Assembly (NCBI RefSeq): GCF_041690465.1
Contig: NZ_JAWLHG010000012.1
Coordinates: 62,001 to 126,000 of the forward strand
Direction: 5' to 3'
Source of the DNA: Falsiroseomonas sp041690465
GTDB lineage: Bacteria; Pseudomonadota; Alphaproteobacteria; Acetobacterales; Acetobacteraceae
DNA length: 64,000 bases
Part shown: positions 16,996-25,758 of the stretch, one piece after another
Layout: each line of letters starts with the position of its first letter
Position numbering within the stretch: the stretch's first letter is position 1
The notes under the pieces: model-generated
The model's input: only the letters and a program-made list of their open reading frames with translations
Told to the model about the DNA's origin: nothing
The model's database searches: none
Made by a program: the position numbers and the translations under genes

Positions 16996-17874
16996 TCACC
17001 CCACCTGGTCGAGACCCGCCCGCAGTCGCGCCACCTCGGCTTCCGTCAGGCCGGGGAGCAGGCCATGGCGCAGGAAGAAGTCGATCAGCACCAGGTTGAC
17101 GTTGAACTTGACGCGGTTGGCGGTGGCCACCTCCTCCAGCACGGCTGCCGCCGGACGCAGCTCGAAGCGCTCCACCTCATCGTCCTGCGGCCGGGGCACG
17201 AAGCCCTCCGGCAGTTCGAGGTCATAGCAATGCAGCACGTCGCGCCGCAGCCCCTCCTCGTTCGCCATGACATAGGAGACGCGGCCGGCCGGCACCGCCT
17301 GCGTGGCGAGCTCGGCGGGAAGCGATGCCTCCTCCGCCGCCTCCTTCACCAGGGTCCGCTCGGCGTCGAGCCCGGCCGGGATCCCTCCAGCGACGATGTT
17401 GTCCATCTGCCCCGGCGCCACCGGCTTGTGCTTCGAACGCCAGCCGCACCAGAGGTGCAGCCCATCCTGCCGGCGGACGAAGCCGTTCACATGCACGCCC
17501 TGGGAGATCACGCCGAAGGGCGGCAGCGCGCCGCGGTCCATCCGCGCCAACACCGGCCCGTCGGCGGTCGCCCGCACGTCGAAGGGCTCGCCGCGCAGGG
17601 AGAAATGGCCGCGTCCGGCCAGCGAGGCGATGATCCGCTCCAGCGCCGCGGTCCGCGCCCCCTCCCCCCGCAGCTTGCCGGCCAGCGCCACGCCGTCGCG
17701 GTCGAAATGGATGTCGCGCGGGAAGAAGGCGAGCGCGCGGGCGAGATCGGCGCCGAGCCAGCCCACCTGCTGATCGCCCATGCGGAAGGCGATCAGATGG
17801 GACGGCGAGGCGATGTTGTTGCACGCCTCGACATGCCGCCAGAGACGAGGAAAAAGTCCATCCTGCTGGGTCAT
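16996..17874 (-). CDS. NUDIX hydrolase with N-terminal DUF4743 domain
   Basis: A 292-residue protein. Residues 1-120 match the DUF4743 region (HLIAFRMGDQQVGWL) found before the NUDIX domain in a family shared with plants and fungi (TNR3, NUDT20/24). The NUDIX box is GGIPAGLDAERTLVKEAAEE, then ASLP: catalytic Glu residues are kept, in the divergent form usual in this family. FVNGFVRRQDGLHLWCGWRS-like text precedes it (HVNGFVRRQDGLHLWCGW). Relatives act on thiamine diphosphate analogues or related pyrophosphates. The ATG follows ACAGGA. The gene is divergent from the Atm1-like exporter. Confidence 0.85.
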   Translation of the reverse strand: MTQQDGLFPRLWRHVEACNNIASPSHLIAFRMGDQQVGWLGADLARALAFFPRDIHFDRDGVALAGKLRGEGARTAALERIIASLAGRGHFSLRGEPFDVRATADGPVLARMDRGALPPFGVISQGVHVNGFVRRQDGLHLWCGWRSKHKPVAPGQMDNIVAGGIPAGLDAERTLVKEAAEEASLPAELATQAVPAGRVSYVMANEEGLRRDVLHCYDLELPEGFVPRPQDDEVERFELRPAAAVLEEVATANRVKFNVNLVLIDFFLRHGLLPGLTEAEVARLRAGLDQVG

Positions 17875-17978
17875 GCGGTCCTGTAACGCGCCGGGCGCAT
17901 GGCCGGGAAGCACCGGGCGCCTTCCCTCGCGGCCCTGGTGACCACATTTTCCCCCGCACAGGCCTTCCGGAGCAACGC

Positions 17979-19856
17979 GTGCCCCCCCAAACCACCGACG
18001 AGCGCGGCCATCTCCGCACGCTGCTGACCCTTGCGCCGTATCTCTGGCCGCAGGGGGAGACCGGTCTGCGCCTGCGCGTGGTGGCCAGCCTGGTGCTGCT
18101 GGTCTTCGCCAAGGGCGCGAACGTGCTGGTGCCGATCGCCTTCGCCCGCGCGGTGGATGCGCTGGCGCCGCAAGCCGGGGCGGCGGGCGCGATCGCCGCG
18201 GTGCCGATCGCGCTGGTGCTGGGCTACGGGCTGATGCGGCTGACCGCCTCGGCCTTCAACGAGGCGCGGGACGCGATCTTCGCCAAGGTGCAGGGCCGCG
18301 CCATGCGGCGCATCGCGCTCAGCGTCTTCACCCACCTGCACCAGCTGAGCCTGCGCTTCCACCTGGACCGGCAGACCGGCGGCCTCTCGCGCGTGATCGA
18401 GCGCGGGACGCGCGGCATGACCTTCGTGCTGGATTTCCTGCTGTTCAACATCATCCCGACGATCTTCGAGATCCTGCTGGTCAGCCTGATCCTGTGGGGG
18501 ATGTTCGACTTCTCCTTCACCGCGGTGATCCTGGTCACGGTGGGCATCTACATCGGCTTCACCCTGATGTTCACCGAGTGGCGCCTGCGCTTCCGCCGCA
18601 CGATGAACGAGACCGACCAGGATGCGAACACCAAGGCGGTGGACAGCCTCCTGAACTTCGAGACGGTGAAGTATTTCGGCAACGAGGCGCATGAGGCGCG
18701 CCGCTACGATGCGGCGATGGAGCGTTACGAGCGCGCCTATGTGCGCAGCGAGATGTCGCTCAACGGCCTCAACTTCGGCCAGCAGGCGACCATCGCGACC
18801 GGGCTGACGGTGGTGATGCTGATGGCCGCCTTCCAGGTGGCCGACGGCACGATGAGCGTCGGCGACTTCGTGCTGGTCAACACCTACATGATCCAGCTGT
18901 TCCAGCCGCTGAACATCCTCGGCTTCGCCTACCGCGAGATCAAGCAGGGCTTGACCGACATGGAGGCGATGTTCCGCCTGATGCGCGAGGAGCGCGAGGT
19001 GGCGGACCGCCCGGACGCAAGGCCGCTGCGCGTGACCGAGGGCGAGGTGCGCTTCGATGCGGTGCGCTTCGGCTACCGGCCGGACCGCGAGATCCTGAAG
19101 GGCGTGAGCTTCACCGTGCCGCCGGGGCGGACGCTGGCCATCGTCGGGCCGACCGGGGCGGGCAAGTCCACCATCTCCCGCCTGCTGTTCCGCTTCTACG
19201 ATGCCACCGCCGGCGCCGTGCTGGTGGACGGGCAGGATGTGCGCGCGGTGACGCAGGATTCCCTCCGCGCCCAGGTCGGCGTGGTGCCGCAGGACACCGT
19301 GCTGTTCAACGACACCATCCGCTACAACATCGCCTATGGCCGACCCGGTGCGAGCCAGGCGGAGATCGAGCAGGCGGCACGCCTCGCCCAGGTGCATGAC
19401 TTCGTCCTGCGCCTGCCGGACGGCTACGACACCCGCGTGGGCGAACGCGGCCTGAAGCTCTCGGGCGGCGAGAAGCAGCGGGTGGCGATCGCCCGCACCC
19501 TGCTGAAGGACCCCCGCATCCTGATCCTGGACGAGGCGACGAGCGCGCTCGACACCCGCACCGAGCAGGAGATCCAGGCGGCGCTGCGCAATGCGGCGCA
19601 GGGGCGCACCACGCTGGTGATCGCGCATCGCCTCTCCACCGTGGTGGAGGCCGACGAGATCATCGTGCTGCAGGACGGCCGCATCGCGGAGCGCGGCAGC
19701 CACGCCGCGCTGATCGCGCGCGACGGTCTCTACGCCGAGATGTGGCGCCGCCAATCCGAGGCGGTGCAGGCCGCCGAGGCCGCTGCCGCGGCCGCCGCCG
19801 CCGCCGAGTCCTCCGAGGCGCGGGCTCCCGAATCGCACGCCGGCGCGCCCGCGTGA
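17979..19856 (+). CDS. Atm1-type ABC exporter (ATP-binding and permease fused)
   Basis: A 625-residue half-transporter: six transmembrane segments in residues 1-340, then a nucleotide-binding domain with Walker A GPTGAGKSTISRL, Q-loop VGVVPQDTVLFNDTI, signature LSGGEKQRVA and Walker B ILILDEATSALD. The coupling region and the NYFNN-like stretch (LLNFETVKYFGNEAHE) are characteristic of Atm1/HMT1 exporters, which move glutathione-linked sulfur or metal conjugates across the inner membrane. The start is GTG behind CGGAGC. The Ala-rich C-terminal tail is not conserved. A small hypothetical gene follows. Confidence 0.92.
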   Translation: MPPQTTDERGHLRTLLTLAPYLWPQGETGLRLRVVASLVLLVFAKGANVLVPIAFARAVDALAPQAGAAGAIAAVPIALVLGYGLMRLTASAFNEARDAIFAKVQGRAMRRIALSVFTHLHQLSLRFHLDRQTGGLSRVIERGTRGMTFVLDFLLFNIIPTIFEILLVSLILWGMFDFSFTAVILVTVGIYIGFTLMFTEWRLRFRRTMNETDQDANTKAVDSLLNFETVKYFGNEAHEARRYDAAMERYERAYVRSEMSLNGLNFGQQATIATGLTVVMLMAAFQVADGTMSVGDFVLVNTYMIQLFQPLNILGFAYREIKQGLTDMEAMFRLMREEREVADRPDARPLRVTEGEVRFDAVRFGYRPDREILKGVSFTVPPGRTLAIVGPTGAGKSTISRLLFRFYDATAGAVLVDGQDVRAVTQDSLRAQVGVVPQDTVLFNDTIRYNIAYGRPGASQAEIEQAARLAQVHDFVLRLPDGYDTRVGERGLKLSGGEKQRVAIARTLLKDPRILILDEATSALDTRTEQEIQAALRNAAQGRTTLVIAHRLSTVVEADEIIVLQDGRIAERGSHAALIARDGLYAEMWRRQSEAVQAAEAAAAAAAAAESSEARAPESHAGAPA

Positions 19857-19932
19857 CAGCGGTTTCACCTGGCGGGGGTTTCGCGATCCCCGCCCGGTCC
19901 CCATGTCGCGGCGAGCAAAGGAGGGCTGGTGC

Positions 19933-20205
19933 ATGCAGCTGGATCCGCAGGGCGTGGCCCCCGAAGACCTGAGCCACGCCGGGGCGGTGGTGGACAAGGC
20001 CATCGAATACATGCTGGGGCAGAACATCGCGCCGATCTCGGTGGCTTCGGCCCTGCTGGGCGGGGCGCTCGGCATGCTGGCGCGGTCGCTCGACGACCGC
20101 GGGGTGGCGCAGGTGCTGCGCAATGCGCTGGACTCGGTGGAATCGGGCGAGCTGGCGGAGATGCGCGAGCCGCCGGGCGACGCGCCCACACCGCCGAAGC
20201 CTTGA
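19933..20205 (+). CDS. Small hypothetical protein
   Basis: The 90-residue protein is acidic and probably helical: VVDKAIEYMLGQNIAPISVASALLGGALGMLARSL contains one helix hydrophobic enough to lie on or in a membrane, split in two by a proline. An exceptionally good ribosome site, AAAGGAGG (19917-19924), sits 8 bases before this ATG, which decides the start against an upstream ATG at 19903. The gene follows the Atm1-like exporter after 76 bases and precedes rpmB. I do not recognise the family. Confidence 0.65.
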   Translation: MQLDPQGVAPEDLSHAGAVVDKAIEYMLGQNIAPISVASALLGGALGMLARSLDDRGVAQVLRNALDSVESGELAEMREPPGDAPTPPKP

Positions 20206-20309
20206 CGCGCGGGCCGCTTTCCGCGATACGGCCCCGCTCCGAACCACTCCGCCCGCACCGGCCGGCCCCCCGGGGAAGGTCGCTCGGGCGTTCAACGGGA
20301 TAGTGTATC

Positions 20310-20606
20310 ATGGCCCGCCGCTGCGCAGTGACCGGCAAGGGCGTGCTGACCGGCAACAACGTCAGCCACGCCAACAACAAGACCCGCCGGCGCTACCTGC
20401 CCAACCTGCAGGAGACGTCCTTCTTCTCCGACATCCTCGGTGCGCCGGTGCGCATGCGCCTGTCGGTGAACGGAATCCGCACGGTGGAGCACAATGGCGG
20501 GCTCGATGCCTTCCTGCTCGGCACCCCGGACCGCCGCCTGCCGACCGAGGCGATCGTGCTGAAGCGCCGGCTGGAGAAGGCGCAGGCCCGCAAGGCCGCG
20601 GCCTGA
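20310..20606 (+). CDS. rpmB: 50S ribosomal protein L28
   Basis: A 98-residue L28 with the typical ends: ARRCAVTGKGVLTGNNVSHA at the N-terminus and the VLKRRLEKAQARKAAA tail. The alphaproteobacterial length (97-100) fits. It binds 23S rRNA in the large subunit. The zinc-binding CxxC form is absent, so it is a C-minus type L28. Codon use is that of a highly expressed gene. An inverted repeat 90 bases past the stop may end the transcript. Confidence 0.96.
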   Translation: MARRCAVTGKGVLTGNNVSHANNKTRRRYLPNLQETSFFSDILGAPVRMRLSVNGIRTVEHNGGLDAFLLGTPDRRLPTEAIVLKRRLEKAQARKAAA

Positions 20607-20917
20607 TTCCGCCAGGCGGCGCCGCGCGACCCCGAGCCGGGTCGCACGGCACGCCGGGGCCGCGAACACGGCCCGCCGCACGACAGAGAAGATGATCAGC
20701 GCCGGCGCACGTCGTCCGGCGCTGATCTCTGCTTCCAGGATCCGTCACGACAGAGCCTGCACGACGCCGCGGCCAGGGCCGCCGGCGAAACGGTGTGCTG
20801 CCGGCCGGACATGACACCGCCTCGCGGAACCGTCATGCCAGCTTGTCACCTGCCCTCGCGGCGTTAAGCCTTCATCAATCGTTCCAACGACAGCATGGCA
20901 CCAGTTGAGGGGGTGCC
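20607..20917. other. Intergenic region after rpmB with one perfect inverted repeat
   Basis: The 311-base gap holds no gene that I can support. A perfect 12-base inverted repeat, GATCAGCGCCGG (20694-20705) with CCGGCGCTGATC (20716-20727), 10-base loop, could fold as the rpmB terminator although no T-run follows. The rest looks like ordinary spacer with the promoter of the kinase-like gene expected near its end. Confidence 0.6.
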
Positions 20918-21706
20918 ATGACGATTCTCCTTTCTTTCATCGCCATGACGGCGGTCCTGATCGCGATCAGGCTCGGGTTCCGGTTGCGTGCCGCACAGAA
21001 TGTCGCCGGCGAGGCGGAGAGGCTCGCGGCAGGCCGCGGGCGCTGCCTTTCACTCGCCGCGCAGGAGTTGCGCGGCATCGCGGGCGCGATGGGCGGATGC
21101 CGGCGCACCCTGCTCGGACCCGGCGGCATGCTGCCGGGGCTTTGTGCCGGCAGCGGCGGCAAGGCGCTGGAAGGCCCGGCCCACCAGTTGCAGCGCCTGG
21201 CCGACGACCTCGCGGACGCCTCCGCGCGGCCCGACCTGCGCACCATGGAGGAAGCGCCGGCGCGCCTCGGCCCGATCGTCGATCAGGCGGTCGGCAAGGT
21301 GGGCACGCAGATCCTGCCAGGGCGGCGTTACTGGAAGGTGGATCCGTCGCTGCGGGCGCTGACGGTGAAAGCCGACCGCAGGGCGCTGGAGGGCGCGCTG
21401 GTCGCGCTGCTGCGCCGCGCCGCGAGCCATTCGCGCGACGGCGACCTGATCGCGCTGCGCTGGGTGGTGGCGAGCGAGACGGTCGCCATCGTGGTGGAGG
21501 ACGAAGGCGACGGCCTTTACATGCCGGACCTCGTGCCGGAGCCGAGCGCCACGCCGGCCGCGGCGCGCGGCCTCGATCTCGGCCTCAGTCTCGCGCGCTC
21601 GCTGGCCGCGGCGCATGGCGGCGACATCCGGCTGGAAAGCGCGCCCGGCATCGGCGCCCGCGCCTGGCTGACCCTGCCGCGCACCCGCCTGCTGGAAGCG
21701 GCCTGA
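20918..21706 (+). CDS. Degenerate membrane histidine kinase (likely pseudokinase)
   Basis: A 262-residue protein with one N-terminal membrane helix (residues 3-20), a HisKA-like helix pair and a GHKL-type ATP-binding domain. The phosphoacceptor block reads LAAQELRG: the His is Gln 49. In the N box (ALEGALVALLRRAASHS) the Mg-binding Asn is Arg 167. The G1 (EDEGDGL) and G2 (GLDLGLSLARSLAAAHGG) boxes are kept. It therefore cannot autophosphorylate in the usual way but might bind nucleotide or a response regulator. There is no sensor domain. The ATG follows GAGGGGG. No response regulator gene is next to it. Confidence 0.8.
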   Translation: MTILLSFIAMTAVLIAIRLGFRLRAAQNVAGEAERLAAGRGRCLSLAAQELRGIAGAMGGCRRTLLGPGGMLPGLCAGSGGKALEGPAHQLQRLADDLADASARPDLRTMEEAPARLGPIVDQAVGKVGTQILPGRRYWKVDPSLRALTVKADRRALEGALVALLRRAASHSRDGDLIALRWVVASETVAIVVEDEGDGLYMPDLVPEPSATPAAARGLDLGLSLARSLAAAHGGDIRLESAPGIGARAWLTLPRTRLLEAA

Positions 21707-21784
21707 GCGCGGCGGGGAGAGCGGATCGCGGAGGGGCGAGAACGCCCCGAAGCGTGAATCTGCTCCACAAACCAACCACTGTCG

Positions 21785-22744
21785 TCAGCCGATCAGCTCG
21801 AACAGCAGCACCAGGCTGCGCTGCAGCCGGTTCTCGTTGTCGTCCGACACCAGGGCGACCAGGGTATGCCCGGCATGGCGGCTCACCGCCACGCCCTCGT
21901 AATTGTCCACCGGCAGCGGGGAGGCCAGGCGGAGGATCTCCTCGCCTTCCAGCACCGCGTCCGGCGCCGGCGCCGCCAGCGCGGCGGCGGGCAGCCGGAC
22001 CAGCCGGCCGGAGAAGCCGCCGAACAACGAGAAGCCGCGCTCCAGCACCAGCGCCCCGCCCTCGGGCAGCGGCGCCGCATCGACCGGCACCATGCCCGGC
22101 GCCGGCCGGAAGCCGAGCGGCCGCCAGCCCTGAGGCCCACCGAGCCAGGCGGCGGTCACGCCCGGCGCATCCGGCAGGGCGAGGTCCTCGGCGATGGCGA
22201 GCCAGCGCCCATCCGCCAGCACGGCGAGCGATTCGAGACCGGCGTTGGCCGGTGCCCGCCCCAGCCCCGGCGGCGCGGCGACGTAGAGGCCGGGGCCGTC
22301 CAGATCGCGGTAGCGGCGGATGCGGTGCCAGCGCTCGAAGGCGACCAGCCAGCTGCCGTCCGGCAGGCGTGCCAGCGCCTCGGCATCGCCGGCATAGCCG
22401 CGCGGCAGGAACCGCCCGCCGCCATCGCGCAGCCGCCCCGCGCGGCGCGGCGTCAGCGTCATCGGCCGCAGCATGGCATCGAGCGTCAGCGCGAACTCTG
22501 CGAAATGGCCGAGATCGCTGACCGCCGAGAGCGTCAGGTCGGGCGCGAGATGCAGCCCCGACAGGCCGCCGAAGCCGAGGCCCTGGCGGTCGATCTCGAG
22601 GCCGCCGAGCGGGCGCAGCACGCCGTTGCCGGGCAGCGCCGGCAGCGCGAAGGGCTCTGCGATGCGCTCGCTCGGCCGCGCCGTCGCGCAAGCGGGAAGC
22701 GTGGCCAGCAGGCCAGTGAGGAAGGTCCGGCGCCGGATCGTCAC
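21785..22744 (-). CDS. Secreted esterase-like activity of phytase family protein
   Basis: The 319-residue protein belongs to the family Phytase-like (PF13449) judging from GFGGLSGLHLAPDLTLSAVSD near residue 60 (split here after FGGLSGLH), YAGDAEALARLPDGSWLVAFE around residue 118 and the closing NYEGVAVSRHAGHTLVALVSDDN. It starts with RRRTFLTGLLATLPACA, a twin-arginine-like signal with a possible lipobox, so it acts outside the cytoplasm. The enzymatic activity of this family is poorly defined. It lies 56 bases downstream of cobT on the same strand and may be read through from it. Confidence 0.82.
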   Translation of the reverse strand: MTIRRRTFLTGLLATLPACATARPSERIAEPFALPALPGNGVLRPLGGLEIDRQGLGFGGLSGLHLAPDLTLSAVSDLGHFAEFALTLDAMLRPMTLTPRRAGRLRDGGGRFLPRGYAGDAEALARLPDGSWLVAFERWHRIRRYRDLDGPGLYVAAPPGLGRAPANAGLESLAVLADGRWLAIAEDLALPDAPGVTAAWLGGPQGWRPLGFRPAPGMVPVDAAPLPEGGALVLERGFSLFGGFSGRLVRLPAAALAAPAPDAVLEGEEILRLASPLPVDNYEGVAVSRHAGHTLVALVSDDNENRLQRSLVLLFELIG

Positions 22745-22800
22745 CGGCGCCTCATGCGATTGTCGTCACAGGATCGCCGGTGCGCGGCCCGCAGGCTGCG

Positions 22801-24669
22801 TCACACGATCGCAGGTGCGCGTTCGGCGGCGGCGCGTTGCCACGCCAGCGCGGCGTCCTCGTCGAACAGCTCGGCGAGCTTCTTCATCATGGTGCCGCCG
22901 AGTTCCTCGGCATCCACGATCGTCACGGCGCGGCGATAATAGCGCGTGACGTCGTGGCCGATGCCGATGGCGATGAGCTCCACCAGTTCGCGCCCTTCGA
23001 TCTCGTGGATCGCCTTGCGCAGGTGCCGCTCCAGGTAGTTGCCGGGGTTCACGGAGAGTGTCGAATCATCCACCGGCGCGCCGTCGCTGATCACCATCAG
23101 GATGCGGCGGTGCTCGGTGCGGGCGAGCAGGCGCTTGTAGGCCCATTCCAGCGCCTCGCCGTCGATGTTCTCCTTCAGGAGGCCCTCGCGCAGCATCAGC
23201 CCGAGATTCTTGCGCGCGCGCCGCCAGGGCGCATCGGCGCCCTTGTAGACCACGTGGCGCAGGTCGTTCAGGCGGCCAGGGTTGCGCGGCTTGCCTTCCT
23301 GCACCCAGCGCTCGCGCGATTGCCCGCCCTTCCAGGCGCGCGTGGTGAAGCCGAGGATCTCCACCTTCACGCCGCAGCGTTCCAGCGTGCGCGCCAGGAT
23401 GTCGCAGCACATCGCCGCCACGGTGATCGGCCGCCCGCGCATCGAACCGGAATTGTCGATCAGCAGCGAGACCACAGTGTCGCGGAAATCCGCCTCGCGC
23501 TCCCGCTTGTAGGAGAGCGAGTGCATCGGGTTGGCGACCACGCGCGCCAGCCGCGCGACATCGAGCAGGCCCTCCTCCAGGTCGAACTCCCAGGCGCGCT
23601 GCTGCTGCGCGAGCAGGCGCCGCTGCAGCCGGTTCGCCAGCTTGGAGACGACGCCCTGAAGGTGGGAAAGCTGCTGGTCGAGCTGCTGGCGCAGCCGGTT
23701 CAGCTCGTCGGCGTCGCAGAGATCCTCCGCCTCCACCACCTCGTCGAACTGCCTGCTGAAGGCGCGGTAGGCGGAGGGGTCGTCCACCTGCGGCACCTCG
23801 CGCCGCTGCGTGGGGCCGCCGGGGCGGTCGTCGCCATCGGCGGCGGCACCTTCCTCCTCGCCCTCCTCGGTCTCGTCCTCGGCGGCATCGCCCTGCATGG
23901 TCTCGGGCTGCGCGCCGAGCATGGACTCCGTGTCCTGCGCCTGCGCCTCGCCTTCGCCGGACTGGTCCTGCTGCGGGCTGGTCTCGCCGCCCTCGCCTTC
24001 CTCCTCGTCCTGCTCGCTCTCGGATTCCACCTCGGCCTCGGCCAGGTCGAGCGCGGCGAGCAGCTTGCGGCTGGCGCGGGCATAGGCGTCCTGGTCAACT
24101 GCGGCGTTGGCCATCTCCGCCAGCGCGTTGTCGGCCTTGTCGCCGAGCGTGTCGCGCCAGAGGTCCAGCACGCGCCGCGCCGCCTCCGGCGCCGGCTCGC
24201 CCGAAAGCTTCTCGCGCGCCAGCAGGCCGAGTGCCACCGGCATCGGCAGCTGGTCCTTCCGCGTCATGCGGTCGTAGCCCTCCGCCTCGCACTGGTCGGC
24301 GAGGCGGGCACGCAGGTTGGCGGCGACGCCCGACATGTGCTGGCTGCCGATCACCTCGACGCGCACATCCTCCAGCGCGTCATAGACCTCGCGCGCCTCG
24401 CGCCGTGTCGGCAGGCGGGCGGCATGCACGCCCTCGTCGTGATGGCGCAGCTTGAGCGCGATGGCATCCGCCGCGCCGCGCAGCTTCGCCATTTCGGCCG
24501 CCGGCAGGGAGCGTGTGGGCAGCGGCAGCCGGGCGCGCTTGCCGGCCAGGCCCGAGGGCCCCGGCTGGAAGGCGACCTGCACCTCCGGCTGCTGCGCGAT
24601 GGCGCGCAGCACGCCGGCGGTGGCGCGCTTGAATTCCTCCTGGCGGGTCTGGTCCTTGGAGCCCGACAT
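22801..24669 (-). CDS. cobT: Cobaltochelatase subunit CobT
   Basis: A full-length CobT of 622 residues. It has the N-terminal domain with FKRATAGVLRAIA, a highly acidic linker around residues 215-290 rich in Glu and Gly, and a C-terminal von Willebrand-type domain with the MIDAS motif DNSGSMRGRP and VISDGAPVDDSTL. With CobS it forms the AAA+ chaperone ring that drives cobalt insertion into hydrogenobyrinic a,c-diamide by CobN in the aerobic B12 pathway. It starts 9 bases after the cobS stop. CobN is not in the window. Confidence 0.95.
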   Translation of the reverse strand: MSGSKDQTRQEEFKRATAGVLRAIAQQPEVQVAFQPGPSGLAGKRARLPLPTRSLPAAEMAKLRGAADAIALKLRHHDEGVHAARLPTRREAREVYDALEDVRVEVIGSQHMSGVAANLRARLADQCEAEGYDRMTRKDQLPMPVALGLLAREKLSGEPAPEAARRVLDLWRDTLGDKADNALAEMANAAVDQDAYARASRKLLAALDLAEAEVESESEQDEEEGEGGETSPQQDQSGEGEAQAQDTESMLGAQPETMQGDAAEDETEEGEEEGAAADGDDRPGGPTQRREVPQVDDPSAYRAFSRQFDEVVEAEDLCDADELNRLRQQLDQQLSHLQGVVSKLANRLQRRLLAQQQRAWEFDLEEGLLDVARLARVVANPMHSLSYKREREADFRDTVVSLLIDNSGSMRGRPITVAAMCCDILARTLERCGVKVEILGFTTRAWKGGQSRERWVQEGKPRNPGRLNDLRHVVYKGADAPWRRARKNLGLMLREGLLKENIDGEALEWAYKRLLARTEHRRILMVISDGAPVDDSTLSVNPGNYLERHLRKAIHEIEGRELVELIAIGIGHDVTRYYRRAVTIVDAEELGGTMMKKLAELFDEDAALAWQRAAAERAPAIV

Positions 24670-24678
24670 CGGCGCGAC

Positions 24679-25689
24679 CTATCCCGCCTTGCGCAGCAGG
24701 GTGCCGGTCGGCAGCTCCTCGTTGAAGCAGCGCTGGTAGTATTCGGCCACCGTCGAACGCTCCGCCTCGTCGCACTTGTTGAGGAAGGTCAGGCGGAAGG
24801 CGAAGCCCACATCACCGAAGATCCTCGCATTCTCGGCCCAGGTGATGACGGTGCGCGGCGACATGACGGTGGAGATGTCGCCGGCGATGAAGCCGGCGCG
24901 GGTCAGGTCGGCCAGCGCGACCATCGCCTCCACCTGGCGCTTCTGCCTGGCGTCCTTCTCGTCCATGCCGAGCTTGGACATGACGATCTGCGTCTCCTGC
25001 GCGTGCGGCAGGTAGTTCAGGGTCGCCACGATGTTCCAGCGGTCCATCTGGCCCTGGTTGATCTGCTGCGTGCCGTGATAGAGGCCCGTGGTGTCGCCGA
25101 GGCCCACCGTGTTGGCGGTGGCGAACAGGCGGAACATCGGATGCGGCCGGATCACCTTGTTCTGGTCGAGCAGCGTGAGCTTGCCCTCGACCTCCAGCAC
25201 GCGCTGGATGACGAACATCACGTCGGGCCGGCCGGCATCGTATTCGTCGAACACCAGCGCGCAGGGGTGCTGCAGCGCCCAGGGCAGGATGCCCTCGCGG
25301 AATTCGGTGACCTGCTTGCCGTCCTTGAGGACGATGGCGTCCTTGCCGATCAGGTCGATGCGGCTGATGTGGCTGTCCAGGTTGATGCGGATGCAGGGCC
25401 AGTTCAGCCGCGCCGCCACCTGCTCGATATGGGTGGACTTGCCGGTGCCGTGATAGCCCTGGACCATGACGCGCCGGTTGAAGGCGAAGCCGGCCAGGAT
25501 GGCCAGCGTGGTGTCGCGGTCGAAGCGGTAGCTCTGGTCGATCTCCGGCACATGCTCGGTGCGGACCGAGTAGGCGGGCACCACCATGTCGCTGTCGATG
25601 CCGAAGACCTCACGAACCGTCGCCTGCGTGTCAGGGAGGTCGATCGAGGCGGTGTTCCGGGTCTCGGCGAGGTTGGCGACCTTGGTCAT
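24679..25689 (-). CDS. cobS: Cobaltochelatase subunit CobS (AAA+ ATPase)
   Basis: A 336-residue MoxR-like AAA+ ATPase of the normal CobS length. The N-terminal block DLPDTQATVREVFGIDSD (about residue 18) is the CobS signature; Walker A is GYHGTGKSTHIEQVA, Walker B LVFDEYDAG, and sensor 1 lies in LFATANTVGLGD. It forms hexameric rings with CobT and hydrolyses ATP during cobalt chelation. It is the middle gene of the J-domain/cobS/cobT operon. Confidence 0.96.
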   Translation of the reverse strand: MTKVANLAETRNTASIDLPDTQATVREVFGIDSDMVVPAYSVRTEHVPEIDQSYRFDRDTTLAILAGFAFNRRVMVQGYHGTGKSTHIEQVAARLNWPCIRINLDSHISRIDLIGKDAIVLKDGKQVTEFREGILPWALQHPCALVFDEYDAGRPDVMFVIQRVLEVEGKLTLLDQNKVIRPHPMFRLFATANTVGLGDTTGLYHGTQQINQGQMDRWNIVATLNYLPHAQETQIVMSKLGMDEKDARQKRQVEAMVALADLTRAGFIAGDISTVMSPRTVITWAENARIFGDVGFAFRLTFLNKCDEAERSTVAEYYQRCFNEELPTGTLLRKAG

Positions 25690-25758
25690 GTGGCGGTCCG
25701 GCTGTGGCTAAGGGGCAATTCTAGGCCGGGTGGCCCTCGCGGGCTACCCGTGGGGAGG

